DNA of 46,073 nt. Origin: a virus. The position numbers were made by a program, and so were the translations under genes. Below, piece after piece: positions 34,266-43,307 of the stretch; positions within the stretch are counted from its first letter, which is position 1; every line of letters starts with the position of its first letter. A model generated the notes under the pieces. It ran no database searches, had not been told where the DNA came from, and saw nothing but the letters and a program-made list of their open reading frames with translations. Where the stretch lies: positions 1-46,073 of IMG/VR virus record IMGVR_UViG_3300034198_025161. One strand, 5' to 3'.

Positions 34266-36458
34266 TTAAATCAGACACGCGCCACCGGCACAACTAATTT
34301 CTTCTATTCCTATGGTATTGTCCTCGTCCTCAAATAGTTGTGTATAATCTACTTTCGAGAAACTTTCATATAAATCACAATATAACTTCCAATTATAGAC
34401 ATCTTTCATACAGTATGTCAGTCTTTTAACATCTCCCTCAAAATATTTACCAGCAAAATTCTTCATTTTAGTTATGAATCTAAGTTTATCTTCTCCATCA
34501 GCATCTTTTGCTTGATTAAGATTAACATAGTCACAAGCTGCCCATAAATTATTATTAAAGGCATTTAATCCTAACTCTATTAAACCAGAACACCATAAAG
34601 CAGCATCTCCGTATTCCTTCACCACCTCCCTACTTGTATAAACAGTAGTGAAGGGGGCTTGAGGATAATCTTTATCTCCACTTTGTGGGATTAGGCTAAT
34701 ACCGGCAAAAAACTTTCTATTGTCATAGATATATTTTGTTACAGAGTCCCATTCGTCTGGTTTAACCGTAACAGTATTGCTCACATTATGGCTCAAATAA
34801 GCTTGTGTACACAATGACCTATTTTTACCAGAATATACCCAATTCTTTTGTGTTTCTTTTACTATCGACAACATTTCTACTGCTGGTAATTGATTCTTTA
34901 GTTTAGCGCCATCTGGTACCTCTATGGGGAATTTAATAACCTCATCAGTATTGTTGGCAGACCATGAGGATTTCTCACACGCCTGCGGGTTTACTTTTTT
35001 GAAGTGTTGGTATGGTGCCTCTAAAACATTCGCCTGTACGTGCCTTATATAGCGTTTAGCGTGGTGCGGATGTATGCCAGAGCTTGTACCTAACATACTA
35101 CTACTAGTACCTTCTGGTTTTAAACAAGTTACTCTGGCGGCTTGATTGATACCAATTTTTTTGGCAATTTGCTTGTTAGTCTCCACGGCTATTTGGGCAC
35201 CTTGCTTTAGTATTTTCTCTGTTAGAATAATATCGTGTTTTTCCATAATACCTGTTAGAGACACTCCTAAAAGAGCCTCTCTTTCAAAGATTTTACAACT
35301 AATTTTACCGAGATAATCTAGTTTAGTAAAACCAGCCTGTAAGGTACCTATAATAGCAGCAGCCTTGCATCTTTCATAAAAATCCGCCTCATCTGCTACA
35401 GAAGAGCAATTGATTGTTGATAAATTACATCCTTGCCAACCAGACTTACCAGATTCTTCATCCACAGGCCACATACCCACTTCTACACACGGATTGAAAG
35501 TCATTTCTGTGGAATCACTCCAAATAAATCCTGGCTCACCAAATTCTTTCACGCTAGCCATTAGTTTTTCGAATTGCTCTAATGAAGTATCGTCTTTTAG
35601 CAATAATGCCGAATTATTGCTTCTTGCTCTTTGTGGGTTATCCATATACCAATTACCGGTCTTAGCTTTTGCCATCTCATCGTCATCAGCACTAAAAAGT
35701 GCCAGCGATGCGCTTCTGCGAACGCCGCCAGACAATACGGCATCACTGCTGTGCATAATAATATCATATGCGTCAATTGGTCTTAATTTTTTCTGACCTT
35801 TAGCTATACATCTATCTAGTAGTGCTCGAATTTTTTCCAAACCATTTTGTAGTGGTTCAAAACCAGGAGCTTTACCAACACCAGAACTTAAAGAAGAGCC
35901 TTTTTTGCGTATATTAGAATAATCGAATATAATATGGGCATTCTTATATTCTTTAAATTCTTCTATTGGTTTACTAGAATATGAGCTTAATAATACTCCA
36001 AGAGCATCAGCCCAGCCCTCAATACTATCTTCTACAAAATATTTTGTTCCATTTTCCGATGTTAGATTATGTTCTAGACTTGGAAGTTTTGCAACATGGT
36101 GCTTTTGTACACTAAAGCCCGTGCCACTGCCACACAACAGTAGCCAAAAACACTCTTGGAAGAACCTTAATCTGTCACAATAAGAGCTGGTACAATTATA
36201 AATTTTGGCATGTCTTTTTAGAATAGGCTCTCCACCAAACTGTAAAGCTCTTTGACTGCCAAGCACCTTTTTTTTGTACATTATATCATAAGCCCAATCA
36301 ATATCAGCCGTAATATTTTTGTCAGCATACGTTGTATGCATCATATTTCTAACTCTGTCAACAGCTTCTTTCCACGTTTCCCTTCTGTTTTGATCTTCTA
36401 ACCAACGGGCATATTTACTAACAAAAGTATAATTCTGCAATTCTTGAAGTGCTGACAT
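34266..36458 (-). CDS. nrdJ: Class II (adenosylcobalamin) ribonucleotide reductase
   Basis: This 730-residue enzyme reduces ribonucleotides to deoxyribonucleotides using adenosylcobalamin, so it needs no oxygen or radical-generating subunit. It resembles the monomeric Lactobacillus leichmannii type (about 739 residues). Residues visible: Cys89 (IYNCTSSYC) and Cys344 (GWQGCNLSTIN) as the substrate-reducing pair, FNPCVE with Asn322, Cys324 (thiyl radical) and Glu326, and the C-terminal shuttle CAGGAC (Cys723 and Cys728). The VTCLKPEGTSSSMLGTSSGI loop and LIPQSGDKDYPQAPFTTV support the class. A strong promoter precedes it. The phage relies on host B12 or scavenged cobalamin, since no cobalamin gene is seen here. 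Confidence 0.93.
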   Translation of the reverse strand: MSALQELQNYTFVSKYARWLEDQNRRETWKEAVDRVRNMMHTTYADKNITADIDWAYDIMYKKKVLGSQRALQFGGEPILKRHAKIYNCTSSYCDRLRFFQECFWLLLCGSGTGFSVQKHHVAKLPSLEHNLTSENGTKYFVEDSIEGWADALGVLLSSYSSKPIEEFKEYKNAHIIFDYSNIRKKGSSLSSGVGKAPGFEPLQNGLEKIRALLDRCIAKGQKKLRPIDAYDIIMHSSDAVLSGGVRRSASLALFSADDDEMAKAKTGNWYMDNPQRARSNNSALLLKDDTSLEQFEKLMASVKEFGEPGFIWSDSTEMTFNPCVEVGMWPVDEESGKSGWQGCNLSTINCSSVADEADFYERCKAAAIIGTLQAGFTKLDYLGKISCKIFEREALLGVSLTGIMEKHDIILTEKILKQGAQIAVETNKQIAKKIGINQAARVTCLKPEGTSSSMLGTSSGIHPHHAKRYIRHVQANVLEAPYQHFKKVNPQACEKSSWSANNTDEVIKFPIEVPDGAKLKNQLPAVEMLSIVKETQKNWVYSGKNRSLCTQAYLSHNVSNTVTVKPDEWDSVTKYIYDNRKFFAGISLIPQSGDKDYPQAPFTTVYTSREVVKEYGDAALWCSGLIELGLNAFNNNLWAACDYVNLNQAKDADGEDKLRFITKMKNFAGKYFEGDVKRLTYCMKDVYNWKLYCDLYESFSKVDYTQLFEDEDNTIGIEEISCAGGACLI

Positions 36459-36503
36459 TTGGGCTCCTTAGATTATATTGACTTTTTTCCGAATGATAAA
36501 ACT

Positions 36504-36532
36504 TTTGTATTAGAAAAAGTTATATGTGTCAA
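36504..36532 (-). promoter_or_regulatory. Promoter of the reductase/replication operon
   Basis: Reading the minus strand, TTGACA (36527-36532) is followed after 17 bases by TACAAA (36504-36509). It lies in the 119-base gap between the deaminase and reductase genes; the leader is about 40 bases, with AAGGAG before the ATG. The -35 is perfect, the -10 four of six. No terminator is seen from here to the ssb region, and downstream genes are nearly all overlapping, so it may drive about 16 kb. The rest of the gap shows no gene. Confidence 0.7.
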
Positions 36533-36577
36533 TTTAAAACTCTATGTAAAAGATTATGATTTATATTTTATGACTTA

Positions 36578-37045
36578 CTATACACCATCAACAATATTTT
36601 TTATCCAAGACATATCTGAATCTATTCTAACTATCTCAATACCTGTTTGTTCTACAAAAGTATCAAATCTGCGCTTGGCTTCTTGATCAAAAAGAACTGT
36701 TCCATGACTGTTTGACATTACAACCTTATGAACACCCTCTTGCCATAACGACATGATACAGTCATTACAACTTTGTCCCGTTACATAGGCTATCCCATGA
36801 TCTGGACGAATTGTACAATTAGCCAATGCATTACGTTCTGCGTGTATCATCCAATGATATTTTTCTGGTCTTGTTATTGGCAATAGGTTGTCGTCCATAC
36901 CTCTGGGGAAACCATTGTATCCAACTCCAAGTATACGATTTTGTTGATCTGTTATGATACAGCCGTGTTGGGTGTGTATGTCATGACTACGTTGAGAAAC
37001 AACCTTGGCTAGTCCTAAAAAATAATGATTCCAGGATGGTCGCAT
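36578..37045 (-). CDS. dCMP deaminase
   Basis: This 155-residue zinc enzyme converts dCMP to dUMP, feeding dTMP synthesis. The catalytic site is HAERNALAN (His68 and Glu70) with CNDC (Cys93 and Cys96), and the start shows LAKVVSQRSHDIHTQHGCIITD and GVGYNGFPRGMDDN, as in phage and bacterial dCMP deaminases. Length is typical. Its own promoter lies upstream. No thymidylate synthase is visible in this window, so that step comes from elsewhere in the genome or from the host. Confidence 0.9.
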   Translation of the reverse strand: MRPSWNHYFLGLAKVVSQRSHDIHTQHGCIITDQQNRILGVGYNGFPRGMDDNLLPITRPEKYHWMIHAERNALANCTIRPDHGIAYVTGQSCNDCIMSLWQEGVHKVVMSNSHGTVLFDQEAKRRFDTFVEQTGIEIVRIDSDMSWIKNIVDGV

Positions 37046-37083
37046 AGCAACTATTTACGTTTTTGTATGGGATTTGATACTGT

Positions 37084-37112
37084 ATTGTATCTCATGCCTT
37101 CTATGGTGTCAA
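37084..37112 (-). promoter_or_regulatory. Promoter of the dCMP deaminase gene
   Basis: Reading the minus strand, TTGACA (37107-37112) and TACAAT (37084-37089) are 17 bases apart, eleven of twelve consensus positions. The predicted start is near 37077, giving a leader of about 30 bases. A short inverted repeat (GATAC, 6 bases, GTATC) covers the -10 box and could be an operator, though it is short enough to arise by chance. Confidence 0.78.
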
Positions 37113-37122
37113 GAGAAGATCT

Positions 37123-39318
37123 CTAATGCTTCGATATATTATCTTCGTACGATTTCAGAACAACATTGAGATCTAAATTAGATTTTTTAGCAATCATAAA
37201 TAGGTCTTCTTTTTGATGAGAGCACATTTGAAAGTGCTTTAATTTATTTTTGATATATTCTATATTGATTTCGTTTAGTATACAATAAATATTTATCATT
37301 CTTTCATGCATATATGCTCCAAGATCGCAATCTTTAAACATTGATGCTATTTCATAAAACCAATTATTAAAATTTTCAAGAATATCGTTTCTTACTATAA
37401 AATTAGTAGTACAGTGCCAAAATTTTTCTTTGTATATTTTAGGTGTATTGATATTGTATTTTTTAAAAAAAACATTAAGCCAAGGTGTTGCATCAGAGAA
37501 TACTGGATTATCTATAAGTTCTATAAAATAAGAACACACACCCGCTTTTGAAATAGCTTCTAAGTTTTTTTCATGAAAATCTTGAGATAGTTCAACATCA
37601 TATTCCAATAAACAGCAATATTTTTTCTTAGAAAGACCATTTTTAGACACGGCATACCATGCTGTGAAGCTGCACAATTTCGGATATTGTTCTATGTTGA
37701 ACTCTAGCTTGTTGCAAATAATGACATTTTCTGTATTTTCAATTAAATTAGTCGGTTTATGTCCTACAAACATAAACTTGTAATTTGGGAGTCCAGAGAA
37801 TTTATTTTTTTGCAAAGCATCTATTATGATATCTTGATCGTGACATACTATAAAATAGTCTATATCCTCTTTAGAATTACTTTCTTGAATGGCTGAGCAC
37901 AGATTAATTTTTGTAAAATTATCCATGATATATTTTTTCCCATTTCCAATTCTATTAGTTTTTTCGATAACTCTCCCATTTATTACCTTGCACAAATTTT
38001 TAATTGACACTTCGCCATCAAATTCAAAATATATGTCTTGAGTGTGCTCAGACTTATGGTCTGTATATATGTTGTCTTTGAATGTAATTACTTTATTGTT
38101 TACGTATAAATTTTCAAGTACCACATATGGACAAGGATCTTCTTTGGAAAAAAGCACGAAGTAGTCCATTAGTTTGTAATAAACATATGGCAACTGAACC
38201 ACCGGGACATGGTAAAGATTGTCTATTTTAGCAAAGTAACCTTCTTCGCCTCCAACCCATAAAAAGTTGTATTCCGGGTACAACTTCGATATTTCTGCGA
38301 AGAGGCTTGGGTTCTTTCTGGGTTCTGTTTGTCCGCACATTCCTATGGTTATCTTTGAGAGATCTATGTCTCCATTATGATTTGAAACTTTTGGCAATTC
38401 TTTGCTAAATTCCTCATCTATTAATTCAAGGGCTTCTTTTAAGAATATTGGGGGCTGAATTTCTGGCTTGTGGTTGTATTTGTCTTCAAATTCTTTCTGT
38501 ATTCTTTTTGATACAACATAGGTTGGCAATAAGTCATATCGTCCATATACGTCTGCTATTTCATGACTGTGTGTTACTACATTAGGATTTTTTAGTTTGA
38601 TGAAATCGACGAATATGTCTCTGATCGAGTTCAAGTAGAAAATCTTAGGTTTGATTTTTTCGTAGATATAACAGAGGAGCGTTAGGTCTTGCTCATATGA
38701 AATGACATCTTTTGTGTCTATTTGATATTTTGAGTAAAGTTTCTCATTTACTATCTCGTCCAACAAGCAGACTTTAATGCCTTTGTTTTTTAGCAACTTG
38801 AACAAATTCAAGAGATAGTGTGTTGCTCCATAGGGATTGGAAACATGGTTAACAAGAACGATTGAGCCTTTATGATTTTTATATGCGTCTTGGTTTTCAA
38901 GCAGTTTTTTTCTTATGTCAATAAGCGTGTTTTCTATTGGTATGTTTTCTATTGTTAATTTATTTTCGTCCACAACATCTATAGACATTAACATAAAACC
39001 TAGTCTTCTTGTGTCTTCTTTTGTTGTGGAGTCTTCTACCGTAAGTCGTATTTTGTTTATAAGGTGAACTGGTACGATGGGTTCGTTTGTAGATTTTGCC
39101 AATAGTTCTATTTTTTGAAATAATTCAAAGTGATTATTTTTTCTGATTGAGATCAACAAATTTTTATTTTGATAGCTATTGTTCCAAATGGACAATTTTA
39201 TGAACTTGAAATTATTTTGTTCTAATGAGATATCGCTAGAGTTACAAGACCATACAAATGGTCTCCTTTCACTTCCCAAATATTCTAGGTGATACCAACC
39301 GCAGTCTAGACTTATCAT
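37123..39318 (-). CDS. Multidomain glycosyltransferase (beta domain, GT4, GT-A-like)
   Basis: This 731-residue protein begins with a beta-sandwich-like domain (about 1-120) that opens GWYHLEYLGSERRPFVWS and closes TRRLGFMLMSIDV, a pattern found at the start of some capsule glycosyltransferases. A GT4-type unit follows (about 150-470): NHVSNPYGATHYLLNLFK, then ITIGMCGQTEPRKNPSLFAE, NFLWVGG and SKEDPCPYVVLENL with the E-x-n-E acidic pair. The last 240 residues look like a second, GT-A-like unit (DYFIVCHDQDI, KYCCLLEYDVELSQDF). It probably adds sugars in the cytoplasm. It is read away from the divergent 39416 gene, sharing its promoter region. Confidence 0.75.
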   Translation of the reverse strand: MISLDCGWYHLEYLGSERRPFVWSCNSSDISLEQNNFKFIKLSIWNNSYQNKNLLISIRKNNHFELFQKIELLAKSTNEPIVPVHLINKIRLTVEDSTTKEDTRRLGFMLMSIDVVDENKLTIENIPIENTLIDIRKKLLENQDAYKNHKGSIVLVNHVSNPYGATHYLLNLFKLLKNKGIKVCLLDEIVNEKLYSKYQIDTKDVISYEQDLTLLCYIYEKIKPKIFYLNSIRDIFVDFIKLKNPNVVTHSHEIADVYGRYDLLPTYVVSKRIQKEFEDKYNHKPEIQPPIFLKEALELIDEEFSKELPKVSNHNGDIDLSKITIGMCGQTEPRKNPSLFAEISKLYPEYNFLWVGGEEGYFAKIDNLYHVPVVQLPYVYYKLMDYFVLFSKEDPCPYVVLENLYVNNKVITFKDNIYTDHKSEHTQDIYFEFDGEVSIKNLCKVINGRVIEKTNRIGNGKKYIMDNFTKINLCSAIQESNSKEDIDYFIVCHDQDIIIDALQKNKFSGLPNYKFMFVGHKPTNLIENTENVIICNKLEFNIEQYPKLCSFTAWYAVSKNGLSKKKYCCLLEYDVELSQDFHEKNLEAISKAGVCSYFIELIDNPVFSDATPWLNVFFKKYNINTPKIYKEKFWHCTTNFIVRNDILENFNNWFYEIASMFKDCDLGAYMHERMINIYCILNEINIEYIKNKLKHFQMCSHQKEDLFMIAKKSNLDLNVVLKSYEDNISKH

Positions 39319-39329
39319 ATGATCATGCC

Positions 39330-39357
39330 TTGCTTTTTGCTGATTTTACATTATAAT
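39330..39357 (+). promoter_or_regulatory. Divergent promoter, plus side
   Basis: TTGCTT (39330-39335) and TATAAT (39352-39357) are 16 bases apart, about 58 bases before the start of the GT2-GT9 gene. The -10 is perfect and the -35 half matches. In AT-rich DNA such a match is weaker evidence than the TTGACA promoters. Confidence 0.45.
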
Positions 39358-39381
39358 ATGAACAACTAGTCCGAAAGTCAA
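39353..39381 (-). promoter_or_regulatory. Divergent promoter, minus side
   Basis: Reading the minus strand, TTGACT (39376-39381) and TATTAT (39353-39358) are 17 bases apart, upstream of the multidomain glycosyltransferase. The TTGACT box lies inside the first copy of a 26-bp tandem repeat; the second copy holds another TTGACT 26 bases farther out. The -10 overlaps the -10 of the plus-side promoter. Confidence 0.5.
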
Positions 39382-39417
39382 GGATAAATATCTAGTCCGA
39401 AAGTCAAGGATAAATAT
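39366..39417 (+). repeat. Perfect 26-bp tandem repeat, two copies
   Basis: Two identical 26-base units (39366-39391 and 39392-39417) lie directly head to tail; each reads CTAGTCCGAAAGTCAAGG then ATAAATAT. The second copy supplies the AAGGA ribosome binding site and the first two bases of the ATG of the GT2-GT9 gene. The first copy has the same purine box but no start codon. Minus-strand TTGACT boxes recur in each copy. It may be a recent duplication or a two-copy operator. Confidence 0.95.
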
Positions 39418-41584
39418 GATTAATTTTGATGATTTAGTTATAGATGATGATTTTGACGAAGAACTGTATGAAAAAATAGTCCCATCTGTTGTTGGATACT
39501 ATGGAGATACTATTCCCAAAAAGAAGAGATATTATCATCACTACTTAAACTACGGAAAAGATTATTACGATACAAATAAAGAAAAATTACCAGAAGACTT
39601 CGAATGGGAAGATTACTTGAGTTTAAATCAAGATTTAATTGACGCAGGAGTAATCACAGAACAAAAGGCGTCAGAGCATTTCTTGCACATCGGCAGAAAA
39701 GAAAATAGGAATTTTAAAAAGCCCGTTTTGAAAAAAATAAGTAGGTTTAAAGACAATCCATACAAAATTACTAAAGACTACAAAATATCAATATCAGTTT
39801 TGCTTTTTTATCCCGAGGCTGATTCTGTGAAATTTATTGAAAATACTTGTAGTAAAATATGCTCATATTTATTTGATATTGGTTTTAGTTACGTAAATTT
39901 ACACATCAGAAACAATAGCCTTGATTATAATCACGAAAAAATTAGATCTGTTTGTGATAAGATTAAATCTGCGTCTTTAAACGTGTATCTTTACGACAAC
40001 CATAATATGGGGTACGGAGAAGGACACAATGCTAATTTTTCATCGCAAGAGAGCGATTTCTTCTTGTGTTTAAACGACGATATTGAAATAGAAGAGTTTG
40101 AATGGATCAGCGAGTCTCTGGATCTATTTGAATCAAACCCCAACCTCGCAATAATAGGCTCGTCGGAATCTCCTCAATATGTAAATGATTTTGGTTGTGG
40201 AAATGATATTGGAAAAAGCTACAAAAAAGAGCCAGACTATAGCGAAGGATCCATACTTTTAGTAAGATCAAGTGTATTTGAAAAACTAAAAGGCTTCGAT
40301 AAGATATTTAAGTATTTTTATTTTGAAGATGTAGATTTATGTCTTAGAGCAAAACAAATCGGATTTGACATTGAAAACATACAAATAAACAATGTTCATA
40401 GAAGAAGCGCGAGTGCAAAAAAAATCCCTAGTGAGGTAAGATCTTCAATAATAGAACTAAACAGATCAAGATTTCTTTGTAGGTGGAAAAAGCATTTATC
40501 TTCGAATCAAAAAAAATTTAGCAATAAAGTGCTTATAAATATTATTTGCGATGGACTTGGAGATATAGTTGATTGTTTTTACCCAGTAGCGTGTTGCATA
40601 AAACAACATGAGTCAAATAATATTGATATAGCAATTCCAAAAAAAATGCATTTTTTGTACAACTTTTTTTCAAACGCTAATATTGTAAAAGATTATGAAG
40701 TAGACCAATATGATTCGATCTATAGCATTGGACAATTAAATTATTCGTATCCCATGCATACAATGGATATGATTGCATCTAAGCTAAATGTAATTAGTTT
40801 AGACACTGATGAAAAAAATATCAAGGACTTTGTAAGCAAAAAATTTGCAAAAGAAAAATATGTCGTATTGCATTTGGACTCTCAAAGATCTGGTTTTGAG
40901 GGTAGAATGCCAGATCCATTGAAGCTCATTGATTTAATTAAGTATTTTTCTGTTGGGTACAAGATTGTATTGATAGGACAAACCTTTAAAAAGTTGAATT
41001 GTGTTGAGTATGAAAATGCAGTTCAGTCTCTAAAAGATAGCAATATTTTATATGATCACAGAAATGGTTCTATTGAAGAAATGTTTGGATTAATTAACGA
41101 CGCATTTTTATTTGTAGGTGTTGACTCTGGCCCTTCTCATGTGGCTCAATTGTTGAATGTTCCAAGTTACATAATATACGGACCAATCAATCCTATGACA
41201 AAAATACACAGATATCATAACAGTGGGTGTTGGTACAATTTAAATCACGGTAGTGGCGGTGGTGATTATCATTTGAATTTGAGTCCTTGCTACAATTATG
41301 ATATTAGACGGGATTTTGAATGCATCAACATTAATCCTAAGGAATTAGTTGATTCAATTGACAAATTCATACGATCAGGATTTCAGTTTAATTGGATTCC
41401 TGTATTTGAAAACTTGAGAATATATCATAGGAACATACTAAATCTACAGTTTTCAAATCCTGTTTTCTATAACCCAATTTTAGAAGGACTAGGCACATCT
41501 ACAGAGAACAGAACCAATATGATAATAAACAATCTTTTATCTTATGAAAAGTATGCAGCAGAAATGATAAAAAATACGATTTAA
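39416..41584 (+). CDS. Bifunctional GT2-GT9 glycosyltransferase
   Basis: This 722-residue protein joins two sugar-transferring units. Residues 1-120 hold two modules of the type FDEELY ... YYHHYLNYGKD and FEWEDYLSLNQDL ... HFLHIGRKENR. A GT2 domain follows (about 125-345) with FFLCLNDDIEIEEFEW (the DxD-type site) and KYFYFEDVDLCLRAKQIGF, as in rhamnosyltransferase-like enzymes. The C-terminal half (about 370-650) resembles heptosyltransferases (GT9): YVVLHLDSQRSGFEGR, IVLIGQT and LFVGVDSGPSHVAQLL. It is the only plus-strand gene in this block and converges on the next gene with a 4-base overlap of stops. AAGGA lies 5 bases before the ATG. Confidence 0.82.
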   Translation: MINFDDLVIDDDFDEELYEKIVPSVVGYYGDTIPKKKRYYHHYLNYGKDYYDTNKEKLPEDFEWEDYLSLNQDLIDAGVITEQKASEHFLHIGRKENRNFKKPVLKKISRFKDNPYKITKDYKISISVLLFYPEADSVKFIENTCSKICSYLFDIGFSYVNLHIRNNSLDYNHEKIRSVCDKIKSASLNVYLYDNHNMGYGEGHNANFSSQESDFFLCLNDDIEIEEFEWISESLDLFESNPNLAIIGSSESPQYVNDFGCGNDIGKSYKKEPDYSEGSILLVRSSVFEKLKGFDKIFKYFYFEDVDLCLRAKQIGFDIENIQINNVHRRSASAKKIPSEVRSSIIELNRSRFLCRWKKHLSSNQKKFSNKVLINIICDGLGDIVDCFYPVACCIKQHESNNIDIAIPKKMHFLYNFFSNANIVKDYEVDQYDSIYSIGQLNYSYPMHTMDMIASKLNVISLDTDEKNIKDFVSKKFAKEKYVVLHLDSQRSGFEGRMPDPLKLIDLIKYFSVGYKIVLIGQTFKKLNCVEYENAVQSLKDSNILYDHRNGSIEEMFGLINDAFLFVGVDSGPSHVAQLLNVPSYIIYGPINPMTKIHRYHNSGCWYNLNHGSGGGDYHLNLSPCYNYDIRRDFECININPKELVDSIDKFIRSGFQFNWIPVFENLRIYHRNILNLQFSNPVFYNPILEGLGTSTENRTNMIINNLLSYEKYAAEMIKNTI

Positions 41585-42606
41585 GACCAATATTTTCCGT
41601 TGTCAATCTTTTTACACACTTCTGGGCATTTTTTGGGAATTTTCATGAAACCATCTGTGTTGAACAATTTGGTATTAAATACGGGTTTCTGAATACCGTG
41701 AGAATAAAGCGCAAACATTGTGTATAACATACTTCCCATGTAGATGATATTTTTATTGGGATATTTTTTAGCTAGTGAATTGCTTATTGGTGGTCCATAA
41801 CAACCACAAGCTAACAAAGCAACGTCAAAATCTCCATATTTTTGATCAATTTCATCTAAAATGAGTCTTGTTGTTTCAATGCTATTTTTTTGAGGATATG
41901 GCATTCCTATTGTAGTTTGAGGACTCTCTAGACAATACAATTTAAATTTGGGTATCTTTTGTTTGTAGGCTCTTTGAAGCCCCATGTCAAAAGATTTTTT
42001 CATTGACTCGGCTCCATTGGAAACAACAAGAACTTTCTTAGATTCAAATAGAGTTATTAAATCCACTAAAAAACTAAAATTTATAATACTCCTTTTTATA
42101 TCTAGCAATGAAAATAAGTATAAATCACTATAAAGGAATAAGAAACAAGATGTTAAAGTCGTATTGGGATTTTGTATAAAATCAAGTGTATTATCGCACC
42201 ACCATTTATGAACATTTTGACTATCGTAGACTTCATTGTAATAAAGACCTGCATTATTCCTCATTCTGAAATCATCATTTTTATCTTTGAGTTTTTCAAA
42301 ATCTCCTATCGTGTCTTTATCGAACGCTTGTTTGATTAAAAACCTAGATTCTATATTTCCAAGCCTGATTGTTCTCAGTTCATTTTTTAAAAACAAAGTA
42401 TACAATTCTTCTTTACCAGATTGATGTTCTTTAATCAATAAATCTTTATTGTTTAATCCTCGTTTTATTAGACTCTCATCCATTTCTAAAACACGATCAG
42501 GAAATTTATTAATTGTTTCCAAAAAATTTAAATTTGAATCGCAAGATTCGTATAGTTTTTTGTAATATTTCCATAATTGTTTAATCATTTTGTTTTTACA
42601 AATCAT
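41581..42606 (-). CDS. GT-D-like putative glycosyltransferase
   Basis: This 341-residue protein resembles the GT-D family of sugar transferases by eye. The N-terminal half contains TIRLGNIESRFLIKQAF, where that family has a RxGDGE-like motif, and the second half has KVLVVSNGAESMKKSF, DFDVALLACGCYGPPISNSL and NIIYMGSMLYTMFALYS, which match the strand-loop-strand core of these proteins. The acidic GDGE signature is altered to GNIES, so activity or metal use may differ. It overlaps the sulfotransferase gene by 4 bases. A role in extending the glycan is inferred from its neighbours. Confidence 0.6.
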   Translation of the reverse strand: MICKNKMIKQLWKYYKKLYESCDSNLNFLETINKFPDRVLEMDESLIKRGLNNKDLLIKEHQSGKEELYTLFLKNELRTIRLGNIESRFLIKQAFDKDTIGDFEKLKDKNDDFRMRNNAGLYYNEVYDSQNVHKWWCDNTLDFIQNPNTTLTSCFLFLYSDLYLFSLLDIKRSIINFSFLVDLITLFESKKVLVVSNGAESMKKSFDMGLQRAYKQKIPKFKLYCLESPQTTIGMPYPQKNSIETTRLILDEIDQKYGDFDVALLACGCYGPPISNSLAKKYPNKNIIYMGSMLYTMFALYSHGIQKPVFNTKLFNTDGFMKIPKKCPEVCKKIDNGKYWS

Positions 42607-43286
42607 AGTTTTTTACAGATAGAAGATTCATAAAGTTCTATTTCAAACTTAAGATTATTTTCTAAATATTTTTCAATATTTTTTTTTATTTTAACATCAT
42701 CATTATTTGATAAATTGTTTTTAATATTTGATAGTTTCAAAGAAAATGGATTTAATTCATTAAAATTATTAATACATTCTTCAAAAGTTTCTTGAAAAAA
42801 AATAAAGTTATACTTTTTGACTTCTTTTTTTGCAATTTCTAATTTTTTTTCTATAGTTTCTTTTTTATGCAAATAATCTGTTAGCATCTCTATTCCGACA
42901 AATCCAAATTTTAAAACAAAACGATCCAACTCTTCTTTAGTCAAATCATTAGGATGTTTTTTTTCAAAAAACAGACTGTGACTTATAAATCTTTTTATAG
43001 GATTTCGCATTATAAATATTCTATATGTTTTTTCATAGTTTAATGAAAATTTATCTTCAATAAAGTTTGTAGTACTATGATCTATGAACATCTTAGTTTG
43101 TTCGTGTATTGCCGGTATGCAATCTTTATTTCTATGTAGACTTATATTGCCGTGTGTTAACATAGATATATAAATATTATGTTTAGAGAAATATGGATTG
43201 TTTTTGCAAGCTTCATAAAAAGAATGCCTTAAACTGCTTCCGGCACATTTTGGTAAATGATTTAAAACTAAGTGTGTGTATTGCAT
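42603..43286 (-). CDS. Sulfotransferase-family protein
   Basis: This 227-residue protein looks like a small PAPS-dependent sulfotransferase, which would move sulfate to a sugar hydroxyl. The 5'-phosphosulfate loop is NHLPKCAGSSLRHSFYEA (start of the protein) and the 3'-phosphate site is RIFIMRNPIKRFISHSLFF (about 88-106), followed by a helical half with FIFFQETFEECI. These are the two landmarks of the Sulfotransferase_2-like group. PAPS would have to come from the host. It overlaps the GT-D-like gene by 4 bases and follows the DUF6165 gene by 21 bases. Confidence 0.8.
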   Translation of the reverse strand: MQYTHLVLNHLPKCAGSSLRHSFYEACKNNPYFSKHNIYISMLTHGNISLHRNKDCIPAIHEQTKMFIDHSTTNFIEDKFSLNYEKTYRIFIMRNPIKRFISHSLFFEKKHPNDLTKEELDRFVLKFGFVGIEMLTDYLHKKETIEKKLEIAKKEVKKYNFIFFQETFEECINNFNELNPFSLKLSNIKNNLSNNDDVKIKKNIEKYLENNLKFEIELYESSICKKL

Positions 43287-43307
43287 TTTTTCAGACCTTA
43301 TTTATGT

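Noticed and set aside
36459-36686. Plus-strand open frame of 75 residues next to the reductase gene
   Set aside because: It is antisense to the deaminase gene end and covers the reductase promoter; no ribosome binding site and no protein-like composition.
37046-37122. Short inverted repeat AGAGA/TCTCT near the end of the multidomain glycosyltransferase gene as a terminator
   Set aside because: Five pairs with a three-base loop and no U-run; too weak to call.
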